From positions 5,279,374 to 5,343,373 of the forward strand of contig NC_084762.1 of NCBI RefSeq assembly GCF_028858725.1: 64,000 nt of DNA. Direction: 5' to 3'. The notes beneath the pieces were generated by a model. The model had not been told where the DNA came from and ran no database searches. It worked only from the letters and a program-made list of their open reading frames with translations. Of the stretch, positions 53,201 to 64,000 are shown in pieces. How positions within the stretch are numbered: position 1 is the stretch's first letter; every line of letters begins with the position of its first letter. The translations under genes were made by a program, and so were the position numbers. Origin of the DNA: Colius striatus. Lineage: Eukaryota; Chordata; Aves; Coliiformes; Coliidae.

Positions 53201-56200
53201 TCTTCAACCTTCAACTAAACCATGCTCTGACAGGAGCAGGTCAGGGTTTGCCCCTTGCTGGATAGCCCAGAGCCATCTGCAGAGAGGCCAAAGGGCTTCC
53301 CATTGACTCAGGCTTAGTAGCATCCTCTAGTGACAGTGTCTGAAGCTGCTCACAGAGCAGGGTCTGATGAGTGCTGTGCAAGAGTTTCCAGGATTGCTAT
53401 TCAGCCTCAAAGTAGGTTGTATTTCTACCTGTATCTTGTACAACTGGCAGAAGGGTGAGATACTCTTTGTTGTCTCCTTGCTGGCTACCTAGCTGGCTCA
53501 CTGGAAGAAAGAAATGACTGTTTCTGTTGAGGCAGCTGGCTGGTTAAAAATCATCTGTGTTTAATCTTATTTAATTCCCTTGAAATTACAGCAGAGGTGA
53601 CTGAAGCCCTGTGCTTCTGATAAGCTGGGCCTTGTTACGTCATGTTTCTCCTAAAGGCTTCCCCTAGAGCACAGGGCAACAGACAGTCTTGCCTAGAGAA
53701 ATAAAATGCTGTTTGTGCACAACAGAAGTGCTGTGGATGCCACACTGTCAGTAATTTTTGGTGGCCATAGGCAGCTTGACATGTCTTGACTACTGGGACA
53801 CAGTAAGAATTGCTTTTTATATCTTATCACAGACGTTCCTATTTCTTGAGACATTCTTGCTGAACAATTCCCTGGGTCAGCCTTCCATGTCACTGTTACT
53901 ATATTTATAGCATTGTAGCGGTAAGGAGCCCTAGTCAGAGGCTCATCTCTCTGGGGATACGAGGGGCTTTATGTGCCAGGCACTATACAAACACCCACAG
54001 CATTGCTCTGTGTTTATCCAGCTTTAGGCTGATAAAGTGCAGCACGAAAACTGGGGGGGAACAAAGTTCTTGTGGTGGGAACCTGCTACAGAGCATCTGA
54101 ATGATCACACAATTATTATAGCTGTTCTTACTGTATGGTTGTTCTTACTCAGGCCAAACAAATTATAAGCATCTATAAAATACACATAAATAAATGGTAT
54201 ACATATGTATATAATATACAGTACCCTTTTATTAGTCATTCATATTAAGAGGTATCTATTTGCAGCTGAGGCAACAGGTGGCTTAGAGGCATAAAATCCC
54301 TTCCTTAATTTATTGAAAAGCCTTCTTTTCGTGACAGCAGATAAACAGGAATCCTAATGGGGACTATATTCTTCTCAAAAAACACCCTCTCCCTGTCTTC
54401 TCCCCCTTTATGGTAATCCTAGTTTCACACCTCAAATGATTACAGCATTCTGCATTGTTCTTTCCATACATATGCACAGCCACAGAAAAGAATCATGAAG
54501 CTCAAAATATCACATATCAACCTCTGGGAACAGGTGGGCTGTGACTCAGGGGCACAGAGCTCTTGTTAAGGTGTTTTTTTTGTGTAAAAGTAGCTTAGCA
54601 CAGCAGTTCTATTACCTACCGTATTTAAGCCACCTGTCTGCAAGGGGTTATGCAGCCCTGAGAGACACAATTTACCAGATTAAACAGCTGACTTACAGGG
54701 CCAGTTAAAACCCAAACCAGCAAAACCCAGGCCAGGCTCTTTTTCTTGTTACTAGGGCTCAGCAGAATTATTTATCTGTTGTGTTTTCAAACTTTAATAC
54801 ACTTCTGCCACTTATCACCTGTTCAGGATTTTAAATGGTGCTGACATCTTCACAGTTACCCATCAGAACCGTTTTATGCATCCAAAGCCTTCTAAACCAT
54901 TGGAGACTGTATGCTAATGGAATTGTCAACCAGTAGGGAGCTCCAACAGGCACATTAAGCCATCTTTTACTTATATAAACATGCAGGTAAAAAGAAGACC
55001 ATTCCCTTTAGAAATAAAGTTTCAATACTTTTCTTTTTAGCTTTCTCTTTCTCTCCATTTTATATACTTCATTTTCCTTTCCCTTTTCTAGTGGAACTAG
55101 GTTGCATTATGTTACTGGGCTGGCTGCGTTTGACAGCTATGGGCAAAAAAGCTTCTCCCAGGTTCTCCCTTGATATATCTGAATGGCAATTAGTCACTGA
55201 TGTTAAAAGGACACCGTTGATATCCAGTAAAGACAAATATTGTCAGCCATTGTTGTAATAAGGGAGAACAACTACTTTCTTTCAAAGGGATGTGGATGTA
55301 ATTGAGGCAGTCTCCACCAAAGAGGCAACTATTGTAGAGTCCTCAGGATAGCCAGTTTCTTAATGGACAGTGGAGCAAAACCTGAACATTGAATATTTGC
55401 TGAGAAATAAACAGTTGAGATTAAAGGACACAAATTCTTCAACAAAAAAAAAAGTATAAGGAAATAGAGGAAAGGAGCAGAAAGGGATAGAAAGGGACAG
55501 CAGAAAAGTGACTCTGAAAACGTCTACTTATTATCCAGGATACGGACATTTAAATCCGTATATCTGTGCTGCCCTTGCTTCTATCTGAATGACGCCTCTG
55601 GGATTGCAGTTGTGGCTGTGGCTGGAATTTGGCACTACAGTTTGACCTTTAGCTTTAGAGAAGTGGCTCAGACGATGGCTCTCTGATAAGTGGGTCAAAC
55701 TAAACAAAGCATCCAAGAGATACTGGAAAGATAACAGGAAACTTCTGCCTGCAGAATTTGGTCTTTTGCAGCTTGTCCACCTCAGTATGTGGAGAGAAGA
55801 TATATTACAGGAAAATGTTTTGCTAGTACAGGAGAGGCAGGGCCATTTGATTAGAAAATGTCTGGAGCTGATTGTTTTAGACAAGAATAAAATGGCCAAA
55901 GTCTGTACTGAGACTGTAGTATAATTGTGCTCAATCAGTCTAATGGAGGAATTACAGTGGTGGAGCCTGTGGAGAATTTTAGCTTTTAAAGAGTGTTTTT
56001 AGGGTACTATCTAGTGAGTTATAAATGGTTTTAAAAATGATATTTCAAGAAAAAAAGTCTTGAAGATATTGTATTTGCCTCAGTGGGAAGGAGACATAAA
56101 TAAATCTCAACTGCTTCTAAAGATGCAGACTTCCTCCTAAGAATTTGTTTTGATTTGTAAATGGGAGTGTGGGGGGGAAACATACATTGCTTGAGAGAAA

Positions 56201-59200
56201 TTCTGTATTAGAAACGAAACACTGTAACCAATTTCACTGCTAGTTTGTAAATACTTCCTATTTGTAAATAACCCTACTAGCAAAACTGGACTTTTGTATA
56301 CAAACAACGGAAACTTAACTGCAGATCCACCTGCAACTGAGAGAAACATTCAAGATAATTATCCTTGAGCAAGACTTGCTTCTTAACAGATGTTTGGTGT
56401 ACAGGAAACTACAGCAATCTCTAATTTTTACTGGTTGTTTTCTTGCTGCAAAATTAACCTGCAGAAACAGGAGCAGAAGTTTCACTTCCTCCAGTTTACT
56501 CATGCAGTCCTTGTAGCAAACAAACTTCTCTTAGGCATTCTTAGGAGCTTCTATTACAGCAGGTCATTTGTTTGCACCACCACCACCAGCAACAAGAAGA
56601 AGTAAAGAGAGAAGAGTGAGCCATGCTTCAATAGAGTCCCTCCTTCAGGCATAAATATATGAAAAGAGGGCACTTGCTGTTTATCAGTAAGAAGTGAAAA
56701 AGAGACACAGGTCAGCATTACAGATGTAGATCTCACGCTCAAGTCGGAGTCCTGTTGCTAGAATAAAAGACAGTTGCTGCATGGGCAATATGCTACACAG
56801 GGCACTTAGACCATCTAATTGTAACAACAGCTTTTTCATAAGACTCATTGACATCTGAGAATGTCGTTATCTTGGAGTGAATTAAGATTTGCAAATCTCG
56901 GCTAGGTTGGTAATTGCTATTGTTGCCATTGTCAAGATAGCTGAATTGAGACAAAGCGGGTATAGTGAATTGCTGCTCACCACAGGGTGCGTGTGGCAGA
57001 AGAAGGCTCACACTTTACAGTCAGTGAACTACGAAATTAGACTTTTAAGGAAATACTGTAAATCCATCCGACTTCCACCGACAAACATATTTTCTCTGAC
57101 ATATGCACAGTGGCATAATGAAAATGAATACTTCAGATTGAGGTGAACATTTTACTCTCTGGGACAATCTCACTGACAAACATGCAGACTTTAAATATGT
57201 AGTTTTCTTCTGTGAGCACAGTACTAACAAATATCCTAACCATATCCATCACATCTTGAAATGCCTGTGATGTATTTAGGGTCTAGTTTTGTATCACTGC
57301 TTCACATGGGCAGCGAAACAGGCTCAGATATACAAAGGTCTCAAGATCCTTAACTCCACTTTCTCCTCACACAGTCTCATGCATTTCAATACAATGCCCT
57401 CAAGGACTGCACTGTTGTCACACATCTTGGCAGAACCAGAGCGAAAGTTAATAAGGAGAGAGAACTGTGTCAGATCCAAAGATCTGCAAACATCTGTTTT
57501 TATCACAAATTTACATAAAGCTGATGGAGGTAACTGCTACTGTCAGAGCTGACTGATGAGCCACTATTTCAACCTTTTGCACCTGTTTTAGTGTCTGTCT
57601 TGTAATTTATTGACACATTTCTTTTTCTTTCTCCCCACTGTTCTGCCTATGTGCTTTCTGCCAGAGCCAGGAACGCTTTATTGTATACACTGGTGATCTG
57701 TTCCAAGGCTGGCTGCAGCTACCCTGTGCAGCTTGATGGATGGGTACATGGCGGCTGGAAATCCCCCAGCTCTGTGACACTGCTGTGGAGCACAGCCAGA
57801 TATCTGCACAACACTGTATACAGCACCTATAGGTAAAGAGGTCAACTGCCCACTAAGAAAACCCCTATCTTCTCCTTTTTGGAAACCCACGTGTAGTCTG
57901 ATTTAGGCCAATGCTCCTGGGGGTTCGTAGCAGCTCAAGCCATGAGAATACAGCTCTGAGAGAAGCAGTAGTTAATGTTCTCTCCGACTCTTTAGTCTCT
58001 TTAGAAATAGCCAAATATGTTACTTAATAGCTTTTTATACAAAGCTTCAAGCAGTGCTTTGTTGACTTCTGAAGATATGAAGGGTAAACTATCTGTATAA
58101 TGTGCTTTTAAATTTGTGCTTCCACAGGCCAAAACCTTTTGCTCTCCCACTATAATAAAATACCATTTCTGCATCAATAGCTCCCTTTCATAAATGTGCC
58201 ACTTTCTTAATGCCTTGCCAAACTACTGCTTTTTCCTTTTTTCCTTTTATGCATATAAGTGGAAGCTGCTGTGTGCAATGATTAACAACGGTGTCTGGAA
58301 TATATCTACAGCTTTTATATGTATCATATTTCTGTCTAGGTCCTGATTCTGCAGAACTTTAGGCTTAACTTTGCACAGCACGAGTCTGTGACTTTCATTC
58401 TCACTTTAAAATGTGTAACAGAAATTAAATTATCCCTTGAGTAACTCATTGCTTTCATGAATGTATGTACCAAGCTTCACAGGAATATTTAAACAACATT
58501 TAAATAAGCTATTTAAACAACCTGCTAACTTAGTGGATTCTAATTTCCTTACACTCACATAAAGTAAAACTTAAAAAAAAAGGATACATCCATAAAAATG
58601 TTTTTGTAATTTAATCTTCCTGACAGACATTACATGAATGGTAATTTAAATGAGCCACACTTCTCAGACAACTTTCAGATCTGAGTGATATCCAAAGTGA
58701 GTGAAATTAATACTTCAGATGCAGTAATGGGCTCATCACTCATGACAGAATGAGCACTGTTGGCAGGAAACTATATTTCATGTGAATGAAAAAGTCACAC
58801 CTAGACTTGTATTCAGCAATTTCTTGTACAGCTGAAGAAAGGGCAACAGAGAAATGTGGTGGCTGAGGTACTGGTTTTAAGACCAGTCAAATACAATCTG
58901 CAAGAGCTCCACTTCCAAATAGGATTACCAGTACTTGACAGCACTGAGAGTTCCTCTTGATTGATCAAATGGCTGCAACAAATCTTCATCTTATAACACT
59001 ATTTCCATACTTGTGAAGTTCCACTAGAGGTGAAGATGATTCTTTCTCTGTATTAACCAAACTAAACTTGTCCCAGATTCTCAGGCTAATTCTGTTAACA
59101 GAGTACTACAATTTCTTCTCCTTGTCTAATAATAATTGTAAAATCATTAGCTCTTCTCACATTCACTGATTTATAATAGAGTAGGATGTAGCAAGTGTGA

Positions 59201-62200
59201 AATTTTGTACTAAATTAAGGAAGACAATCATATTTAATATTTTAAATTGTTACTACAAAAACCTATAAAGCAGCAGATCACCCCAGTCTTCTAATTTATC
59301 ACGTTTAAACATTTTTGCATTGCTTCAAACTAATAAGTACACAGACATCATGGTCTCTCCTGTGTTTGAACTTGCATTTGAATACCTGAGTACTGTAAGG
59401 CCTTGTACAATGTCAAAAGAAAGGTGTGAAGAGAAAGCTGCAAAATCTGTTGCTGAGCACAAGTAACACATTCTCCTACATGGTTATCGCCTCCGTACAG
59501 GGGGGAGATAAAGTAACTTTTCCAAGTACTATTGAATCACAGGATGGTTTGGGTTGCAAGGAATGTTTGAAGATCACCTAGTCCACCTCCCCCAAACCTT
59601 CTCAAAGTTGAACAACCCCAACTCTCTCATCCCATCCCAACTCTCTCATCCCATCTGAGAAGTGTTCCAGCTCATATTCCATGTTAAAATATATCTCATC
59701 TGACAGCTCTGCTCCACTTCCCTATGTTCCCGAGTTCTTTGGTCTGGGAATTAAGTTTCCTGGTGGCTTACCTCTGAAGAAATTCTAATGGTGGTGTGAA
59801 AGATGGCACGTGCAAGTATGAGAGTGCACTGCTGAGTTTAAGAGATGATAACAGCAAAGAGCTGATAATCTTTTTAAAATACTTCAGCATTTCTCCTAAT
59901 GTGACAGTAAACTTGGGCACATTGTTAGAACAATACAGAACATTGCATCAGTGTAGACAGTGGAAATAAGCTCTCACATTTATACCCAACTGAAAAATAA
60001 TTCTTCATGTTTATACCTCTCTTCAAGAGCAATACTCATTGCCATCATCTTTCTATGAGTCTCAGGTGTAACACAAAGAAGATGTTTATAGAAATGTCTA
60101 TAGCATACATGAACAGTTAGGCACACATCTCTCTATCTCAGAAATTATTTCTGTATGTATAAAATAACAGTTTTATAACAATAGCAATCTATGAAGTAAA
60201 AAATTGATATGAATCCCTTGTGTTTCTTTTCCCTGTTATTAAATACCTGTCTTTGTACAGATTCTTTTCACCATCCTTTCCCTGTCGTGTTCCTCCAGTT
60301 TTCCTTTAGTCTGACACATCCTTGTGCTGTAGCAGGCCTGGAGAATTGTGTCTGCCTTTCCCCACCATCTGCAGGTGGGGGTTCTGGCTATAATAATCCC
60401 AAATAATTATTCTCTCTTCCTCCAAACTTGTACCACAATGACCTGCTAGACCTCTGCCTCTCTTTCAAACTTTTACTGGGTTGGTTGGGGAAGTCCATGG
60501 ACCATGACTTCTCTTCTTGGCTTAGATAGTTACTCTTTCTGAGCTAATGACCTGCATTAAAAGTCAAATTGGTTACTGGCATTTTACGTTTCTTCATGAG
60601 GAAAGAAAGAGTACTTACAGTTTTACTCCATGTGAGACCTGTGGTATGATGCTCTTTGATATAAGCTTGAAGCTCAGACCAGATGTTCAGATATGACTTC
60701 ACCCAATCAACATGGCGTGTGTCACTGTAAAAGCAGAGACCATACTGATATGTGTGAATGCATTTAAAACCAGAAAGCATAGCTACTCCTGCTTAAAGCA
60801 GGTAAAACCCAAGGTCTGCCTTAAAACCAAATCAGTCAGCAGTCAGCTTAGAAACTTAAATATCTGTGGGTTCTTTAAGATATTCTACTTTCTAAGTTCA
60901 AATGTAGCCAGGATAATACCGGATCATGTTACAGTCACCAGACTGAAACATTTATACATCAAGAGTTTTTCAAGTACAAGTCACAAGGTGGCTCAGGAAT
61001 CATTATTTGGAAGGCTTAGTCTTCCAGTGGGACAGTAAGTGAAAACAAGAAATACGAAAGGAGAAACTGCTTGTAAGATGGAGTCCTTACTTATAAAGAA
61101 TTATTGTTCAATAGTGACAGCTATGGACTGGATGCTTACAAAGGTTTGGGTGTCTACCTCCCATTTATTTCCTTTGGAGACTGATGCTTAATGCAACTGA
61201 AGATCTGGGGCAATAGGGTTCATCTGAAGCCTACTGAAGTCAAGGGAGAGCCTTCCACTACTTTTGAAGACCCTATGATCTGATTCAATGAAAAAACACA
61301 AGAGAATTCCTCACTAGGGAAAGAATTAAATCCCTAATCGGCCCTAATCTGTTACATGAGACATTTTCTTCTCCAGAATAAGTACTGAAGCTATGTTGTA
61401 AAAATCTTCAGTTACCCTAGTAGATACCACTTTCAGTAGGTAAACTAATGCTTCAGGGGTAATACATCATCTATAGAATATAAAGTATTATAGATAGTAT
61501 ATAACATATATTTATACATATACAATAAACAGAAATATATACAAGGATTTTTTTATATATGTAAAGTTTTCCTCACCAAAGAGGAAAACCTCAATAGCAC
61601 ATACCATTCTTCACTGAGATATAGAAATCAAGAGCCAAAATCTGGCCTCCAAAAGTACCAAAGCAACAGGATTTATACATGGCTTTTTTAAGAGGACACA
61701 GGAAGGACCTGTATTTTTTCTCTATTAGCTCACAGATCTCATTCAAGGAACATTTTTTGTGATTTCCTTGTGCTCTTTAAGAACAATTCATTGATACAGA
61801 AAAAAGTCCAAGCTGGGAGCTACAGAGTCAGCTGCTCAGTTGTGTACATTTGCCACCTAAATGCACATTCTCAAGCAAAGAGGAAGAACACTGCCAGTGT
61901 GAGAGCACAAATGAGATGAGGATACATAGCAGCTGGTTAGTTGATATGTAAATATGCATTTGCTGATAAGGTTATGATGCTGGAATGCCAGAGAATTAAA
62001 TATAATCCTATAATTTGCAGAGTGAAAACCAGCACTGCTAGTGCTGCTGCCATTCTCACTGCAACATGCTGCAGGGCAGAGGTGAGGAGAGGAAAATACA
62101 CTACTGCAATCAGATTTTATCAGGTGCTTTTTAGTTTATAGAATGCTTTCTGTGATGGCACTGTGAACCCTGTTGGTAAGGTTAATGCTTTGTTCTCAGG

Positions 62201-62672
62201 CTAGTAGATACTGGGGCTCAGCAACATACCTGTGCTTGTAGTCCTTTAATACCCTGTTAGTATAAAAGGTAGCAGCATCATTCATCTCCTTGACATAAGG
62301 ACCTGGTTTAGGAGACTAGGACCATCAACCCATGGTAGCAGGAAACAACAGAAGGAAAAAGGAAGTAAAACATTAGTCAGAGATGTTCCCTGATGCTTGA
62401 GGTACATTACAAAACATTTTCTTGGATGTAGTTGATGAGACTGCAGAGTTCTGCAAGGTTTTGAACTATCCTAGGCCACACCATCCTGAAGCACACGTAC
62501 AGCCTCCCAACCATCTTGTGTCACTCACCACTGCTATCCAGCCAAGGGCAGGTATGCTTTCACTGACGGCTGAGAGATGGTTGAACATTTCACTTCCTCT
62601 GTTCCTTTCTCTGAAGTTCTGGATTTCTTGAATCTTCTCTGATATTGGCTTGAGAAGCATTGCCACTTCATT
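41193..62672 (-). CDS. CAP2: CAP2, 3' portion of gene (9 coding exons)
   Basis: CAP2 (cyclase-associated actin regulatory protein 2) binds actin monomers, helps cofilin disassemble filaments and recharges ADP-actin; in mammals it is enriched in muscle and brain. In transcription order the exons are 62672-62529, 62315-62230, 60724-60619, 48219-48033, 47170-46995, 45785-45662, 45435-45353, 42972-42832 and 41276-41193. They give 376 residues plus TAA. Human CAP2 is 477 aa, so about 100 N-terminal residues lie right of the window. The order is the second part of the helical domain, polyproline, the WH2 segment ([19 protein letters not shown]), then the beta-helical CARP domain. The closeness to CAP2 rather than CAP1 is from recalled sequence, and the FAM8A1 neighbourhood supports it. 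Confidence 0.96.
41277..42831 (-). other. CAP2: CAP2 intron
   Basis: 1.6 kb, AT-rich; no recognised repeat or gene. Confidence 0.6.
42832..42972 (-). CDS. CAP2: CAP2 coding exon (CARP domain)
   Basis: 47 codons [40 protein letters not shown] and IPQDGDY. It is phase 0/0, with donor TAT|GTGAGT, and almost identical to human CAP2. Confidence 0.97.
42973..45352 (-). other. CAP2: CAP2 intron
   Basis: 2.4 kb; no recognised repeat or gene. Confidence 0.6.
45353..45435 (-). CDS. CAP2: CAP2 coding exon (CARP domain)
   Basis: Encodes [20 protein letters not shown] and NSRDIQIQ; its first codon is split with the previous exon. Acceptor TTATTTTAG, donor CAG|GTAAAT. Confidence 0.96.
45662..45785 (-). 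CDS. CAP2: CAP2 coding exon (CARP domain start)
   Basis: Encodes [40 protein letters not shown] and I plus one base. Acceptor GAAACAG, donor ATCG|GTGAGT. Confidence 0.96.
45786..46994 (-). other. CAP2: CAP2 intron
   Basis: 1.2 kb; nothing recognisable. Confidence 0.6.
46995..47170 (-). CDS. CAP2: CAP2 coding exon (WH2 end and Ser/Pro linker)
   Basis: Encodes the rest of the WH2 segment [20 protein letters not shown], then [20 protein letters not shown] and [19 protein letters not shown]. Acceptor TTGTTCAAG, donor GTG|GTGAGT. Several S/T-P sites in the linker suggest proline-directed phosphorylation (inference). This frame is hidden behind other open frames on both strands and was found from its splice sites and phase. 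Confidence 0.94.
47171..48032 (-). other. CAP2: CAP2 intron
   Basis: 0.86 kb; no recognised feature. Confidence 0.6.
48033..48219 (-). CDS. CAP2: CAP2 coding exon (polyproline and WH2 start)
   Basis: Encodes [34 protein letters not shown], an acidic spacer and [15 protein letters not shown] plus one base. The eight-proline run is a profilin-type binding site. The donor AAAG|GTCAGC is atypical (C at +3). Acceptor TCTGACAG. The proline codons make a GC-rich patch in AT-rich surroundings. Confidence 0.95.
48136..48160 (+). repeat. CAP2: (GGC)n microsatellite inside CAP2 polyproline codons
   Basis: On the + strand GGCGGTGGCGGCGGCGGCGG and flanking bases, corresponding to CCG/CCA codons on the - strand. 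Length variation here would change the proline count in frame. Confidence 0.85.
49614..49925 (-). mobile_element. CR1 3' end fragment
   Basis: The + strand starts TATCATAGAATCATGGAGTG and carries GGTTGGAAGGGACCTTTAGA and GGGCAGCCTGTGCCAGGGCT, ending CCAACCTCCTGACACTCT. On the - strand a 74-codon frame reads as the ORF2 C-terminus. It is similar in age to the NUP153 intron copies, and here it is sense to CAP2. Confidence 0.95.
54170..54232. repeat. AT-rich low-complexity tract
   Basis: Runs of ATA/TAT with alternating AT such as ACATATGTATATAATATAC. No function inferred. Confidence 0.7.
59530..59665 (-). mobile_element. Old CR1 tail remnant with internal tandem duplication
   Basis: GAATCACAGGATGGTTTGGG and GAAGATCACCTAGTCCACCT resemble the CR1 3' end in reverse complement. 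A 19-bp tandem duplication (59617-59635 and 59636-59654) lies inside it. Confidence 0.75.
60619..60724 (-). CDS. CAP2: CAP2 coding exon (helical domain end)
   Basis: Encodes (S)[19 protein letters not shown] and [16 protein letters not shown], the last helices of the cofilin-actin-binding helical domain. Acceptor TTTACAG, donor ACT|GTAAGT. Confidence 0.97.
60725..62229 (-). other. CAP2: CAP2 intron
   Basis: 1.5 kb. Contains an AT-rich low-complexity tract at about 61477-61565; otherwise nothing recognisable. Confidence 0.65.
61477..61565. repeat. AT-rich low-complexity tract
   Basis: Repeated TATA, ATAT and ATACATATAC strings ending in TTTTTTTATATATG. Simple AT-rich sequence without a fixed unit. 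Confidence 0.7.
62230..62315 (-). CDS. CAP2: CAP2 coding exon (helical domain)
   Basis: Encodes [20 protein letters not shown] and RVLKDYKH plus two bases. Acceptor GTCCTAG, donor ACAG|GTATGT. It is too short and phase-shifted to show as a long open frame, but identical in sense to human CAP2. Confidence 0.96.
62529..62672 (-). CDS. CAP2: CAP2 coding exon (helical domain; first exon in window)
   Basis: 48 codons [40 protein letters not shown] and PALGWIAV, phase 0/0. Acceptor TTTTTTGCAG, donor GTG|GTGAGT. Exons for the first 100 or so residues are beyond the right edge. Confidence 0.97.
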
Positions 62673-64000
62673 CTGCAAAAAGAAAAACCCACAGAAAAGA
62701 TGACACTGTCGTTACAATAGGCAGTCCAAAACCACTCTGTGGTTTCATATTGTCCTTACCCATGGATTTAACAGCTGGAAAGAAAGGTCAGCATATTCCC
62801 TACATTAAAGTAACAATTCAATTACCCTCCTCTGGTTGCAGGGGCAAAATGAACAGACATTAAGCGTTAATAATGCGTTGCAGCAAATATTGTTCTCAGC
62901 ACTGGCAGCATTTTTACATGCTGCCCAGGTTCATACACCCCACAGCTCAGAGATAGCAGAACGCTTGTATTTTTTCACCTGATCTCCTTGGAACTTTTGG
63001 AGTGCCTTTACACTGGCTTGAGTTTGTCAAATTATTAACCAAGTTGTTCTTTCTGTAAGAAACACAAACTGCTTGTTAGGTTAGAAGTCTCTTTATCATC
63101 TGGCAACAAGACTGAGAAAGCAATACACTGAAGGAAATATCAATTTCAGCTTTCCCTATTTGTAAGTTTTAGTGTTTTAATTTCCTTTGGCTGCAAGTGA
63201 TGTGGGAGGATTTCATGGGAAACATACTGCCTGCAAGCCATGGTTTGGGGAAATTCTCCTGTGTTAATCAGAAACAAATGGTATCCAGGGGAATGACTGT
63301 TGAGCGGAAGGAATAGCGTCTGGGGTGAAGAGAAAAGCAGAATGAATGTAGAAGCTATCCAAGCTTTTTCCTGTGCAAAGTGAATGCTAATCACACTGGC
63401 CCAGTGTCTCAGAAAAACTCATTTAGAGCACTGACTTACTCTGAAAAATTCTTTCACCCAGAAACCTCACATTGAGGGACAAGGAGTCATTAATTTGCAC
63501 ACAAAACAACTGCTGTACTTTGCAAGACTATAAAATGTTTCCATAAAACCAGTCCAGTTCTTTACTGCAAAAGTACACTGGCAGGACCCATACTGTGTCC
63601 CACCAAAGAGGGGACACCATTCTCCTCCCTGGCACTTCACTCAGAAATCATTCAGGATATAGCAGAACTCTTTTTTTTCTCACCTTTTCTCAGGACTACT
63701 TGTTGCATGGAATTAAGTTCTTGCTGGAGACAACTAATGCTCATATTGTTGAGGACTACTGCTGTCATGACACACAGGATGTGTGTTTATGTCCTGCTTG
63801 ACCTCTGTAAGATGTATCTTTTCACCCTTCCACGAGACCTCCTCTTTACCCAATTTTATGTCAGCTTAAAATAAGCAAGTCTGCTAGGGTCAAAAGGCAT
63901 TGAAAAACATGGTAAAAAGAGGTTCTGCATTTTTAAAAGGATCTTGATCCAACTATGGAGCCTTCATGTTTTTGTGGTAATGTAATTTAGAGAAAGGCCT
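62673..64000 (-). other. CAP2: CAP2 intron, right edge of window
   Basis: 1.3 kb. I looked for the exon expected to end ..QYQQPHE and did not find it, so the intron runs out of the window. No repeat recognised. Confidence 0.65.

Larger units (their letters stand above)
48220..60618 (-). other. CAP2: CAP2 large intron (12.4 kb)
   Basis: Holds a CR1 tail at 49.6-49.9 kb, an old CR1 at 59.5 kb, an AT-rich microsatellite near 54.17-54.23 kb and a small perfect hairpin at 52758-52784. Between 50 and 59 kb I see no coding exon with conserved sequence, and every open frame is short. Confidence 0.65.

Noticed and set aside
1..64000. Search for CRISPR arrays, operons, phage or plasmid modules, tRNA/rRNA genes, LTR retroviruses or a biosynthetic cluster
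   Set aside because: None seen. Gene structure, introns and CR1 repeats are those of a bird genome. I found no new system and do not claim one.

Overview
This is ordinary nuclear DNA from a vertebrate, almost certainly a bird. Coding sequence is split into short exons with GT-AG introns. The interspersed repeats are nearly all CR1 LINE 3' ends that finish in the ATTCTATG-type terminal repeat typical of birds and other sauropsids. No Alu, B1 or L1 is visible. I see no prokaryotic operon, CRISPR array or phage, and no intact retrovirus. Three protein-coding genes account for the coding content, and their order and orientation (NUP153 >, < FAM8A1, < CAP2) match the human 6p22.3 neighbourhood read in reverse.

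Region 1 (1-25.4 kb, + strand) is the 3' part of NUP153, the FG nucleoporin of the nuclear basket. Twenty coding exons join in frame to 1345 residues plus a stop at 24352-24354. They cover the N-terminal pore-association region from about human residue 110, a block of four RanBP2-type zinc fingers (the first has lost a cysteine), the FG-repeat tail and the basic C-terminus. The 5' end of the gene lies left of the window. The introns carry many CR1 fragments, most of them in sense orientation in the second half of the gene.

Region 2 (26.7-34.6 kb, - strand) is a complete FAM8A1 with five coding exons (361 aa), an RDD-domain ER membrane protein of the HRD1 degradation complex. Its first exon lies in a strong CpG island at about 33.54-34.76 kb, which is the promoter. 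NUP153 and FAM8A1 converge, with about 1.3 kb between their likely poly(A) sites.

Region 3 (34.8-40.0 kb) is intergenic. It holds one old CR1 and nothing coding that I can support.

Region 4 (40.0-64.0 kb, - strand) is the 3' part of CAP2, an actin-monomer recycling protein. Nine coding exons (376 residues plus stop) run from the helical domain through the polyproline and WH2 segments to the C-terminal CARP domain. The start of the gene is right of the window. A 12.4-kb intron (48.2-60.6 kb) makes up most of this region.

The three genes do not form a pathway; they are neighbours in an old syntenic block. I found no previously undescribed system. The points worth a second look are local: the broken first zinc finger of NUP153, a run of phase-1 symmetric exons, a NAGNAG acceptor, GC-rich islands inside a NUP153 exon and its 3' UTR, near-identical sense CR1 copies beside coding exons, and twin start codons in FAM8A1. 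All gene names rest on recognising the protein sequences by eye, with no database search.
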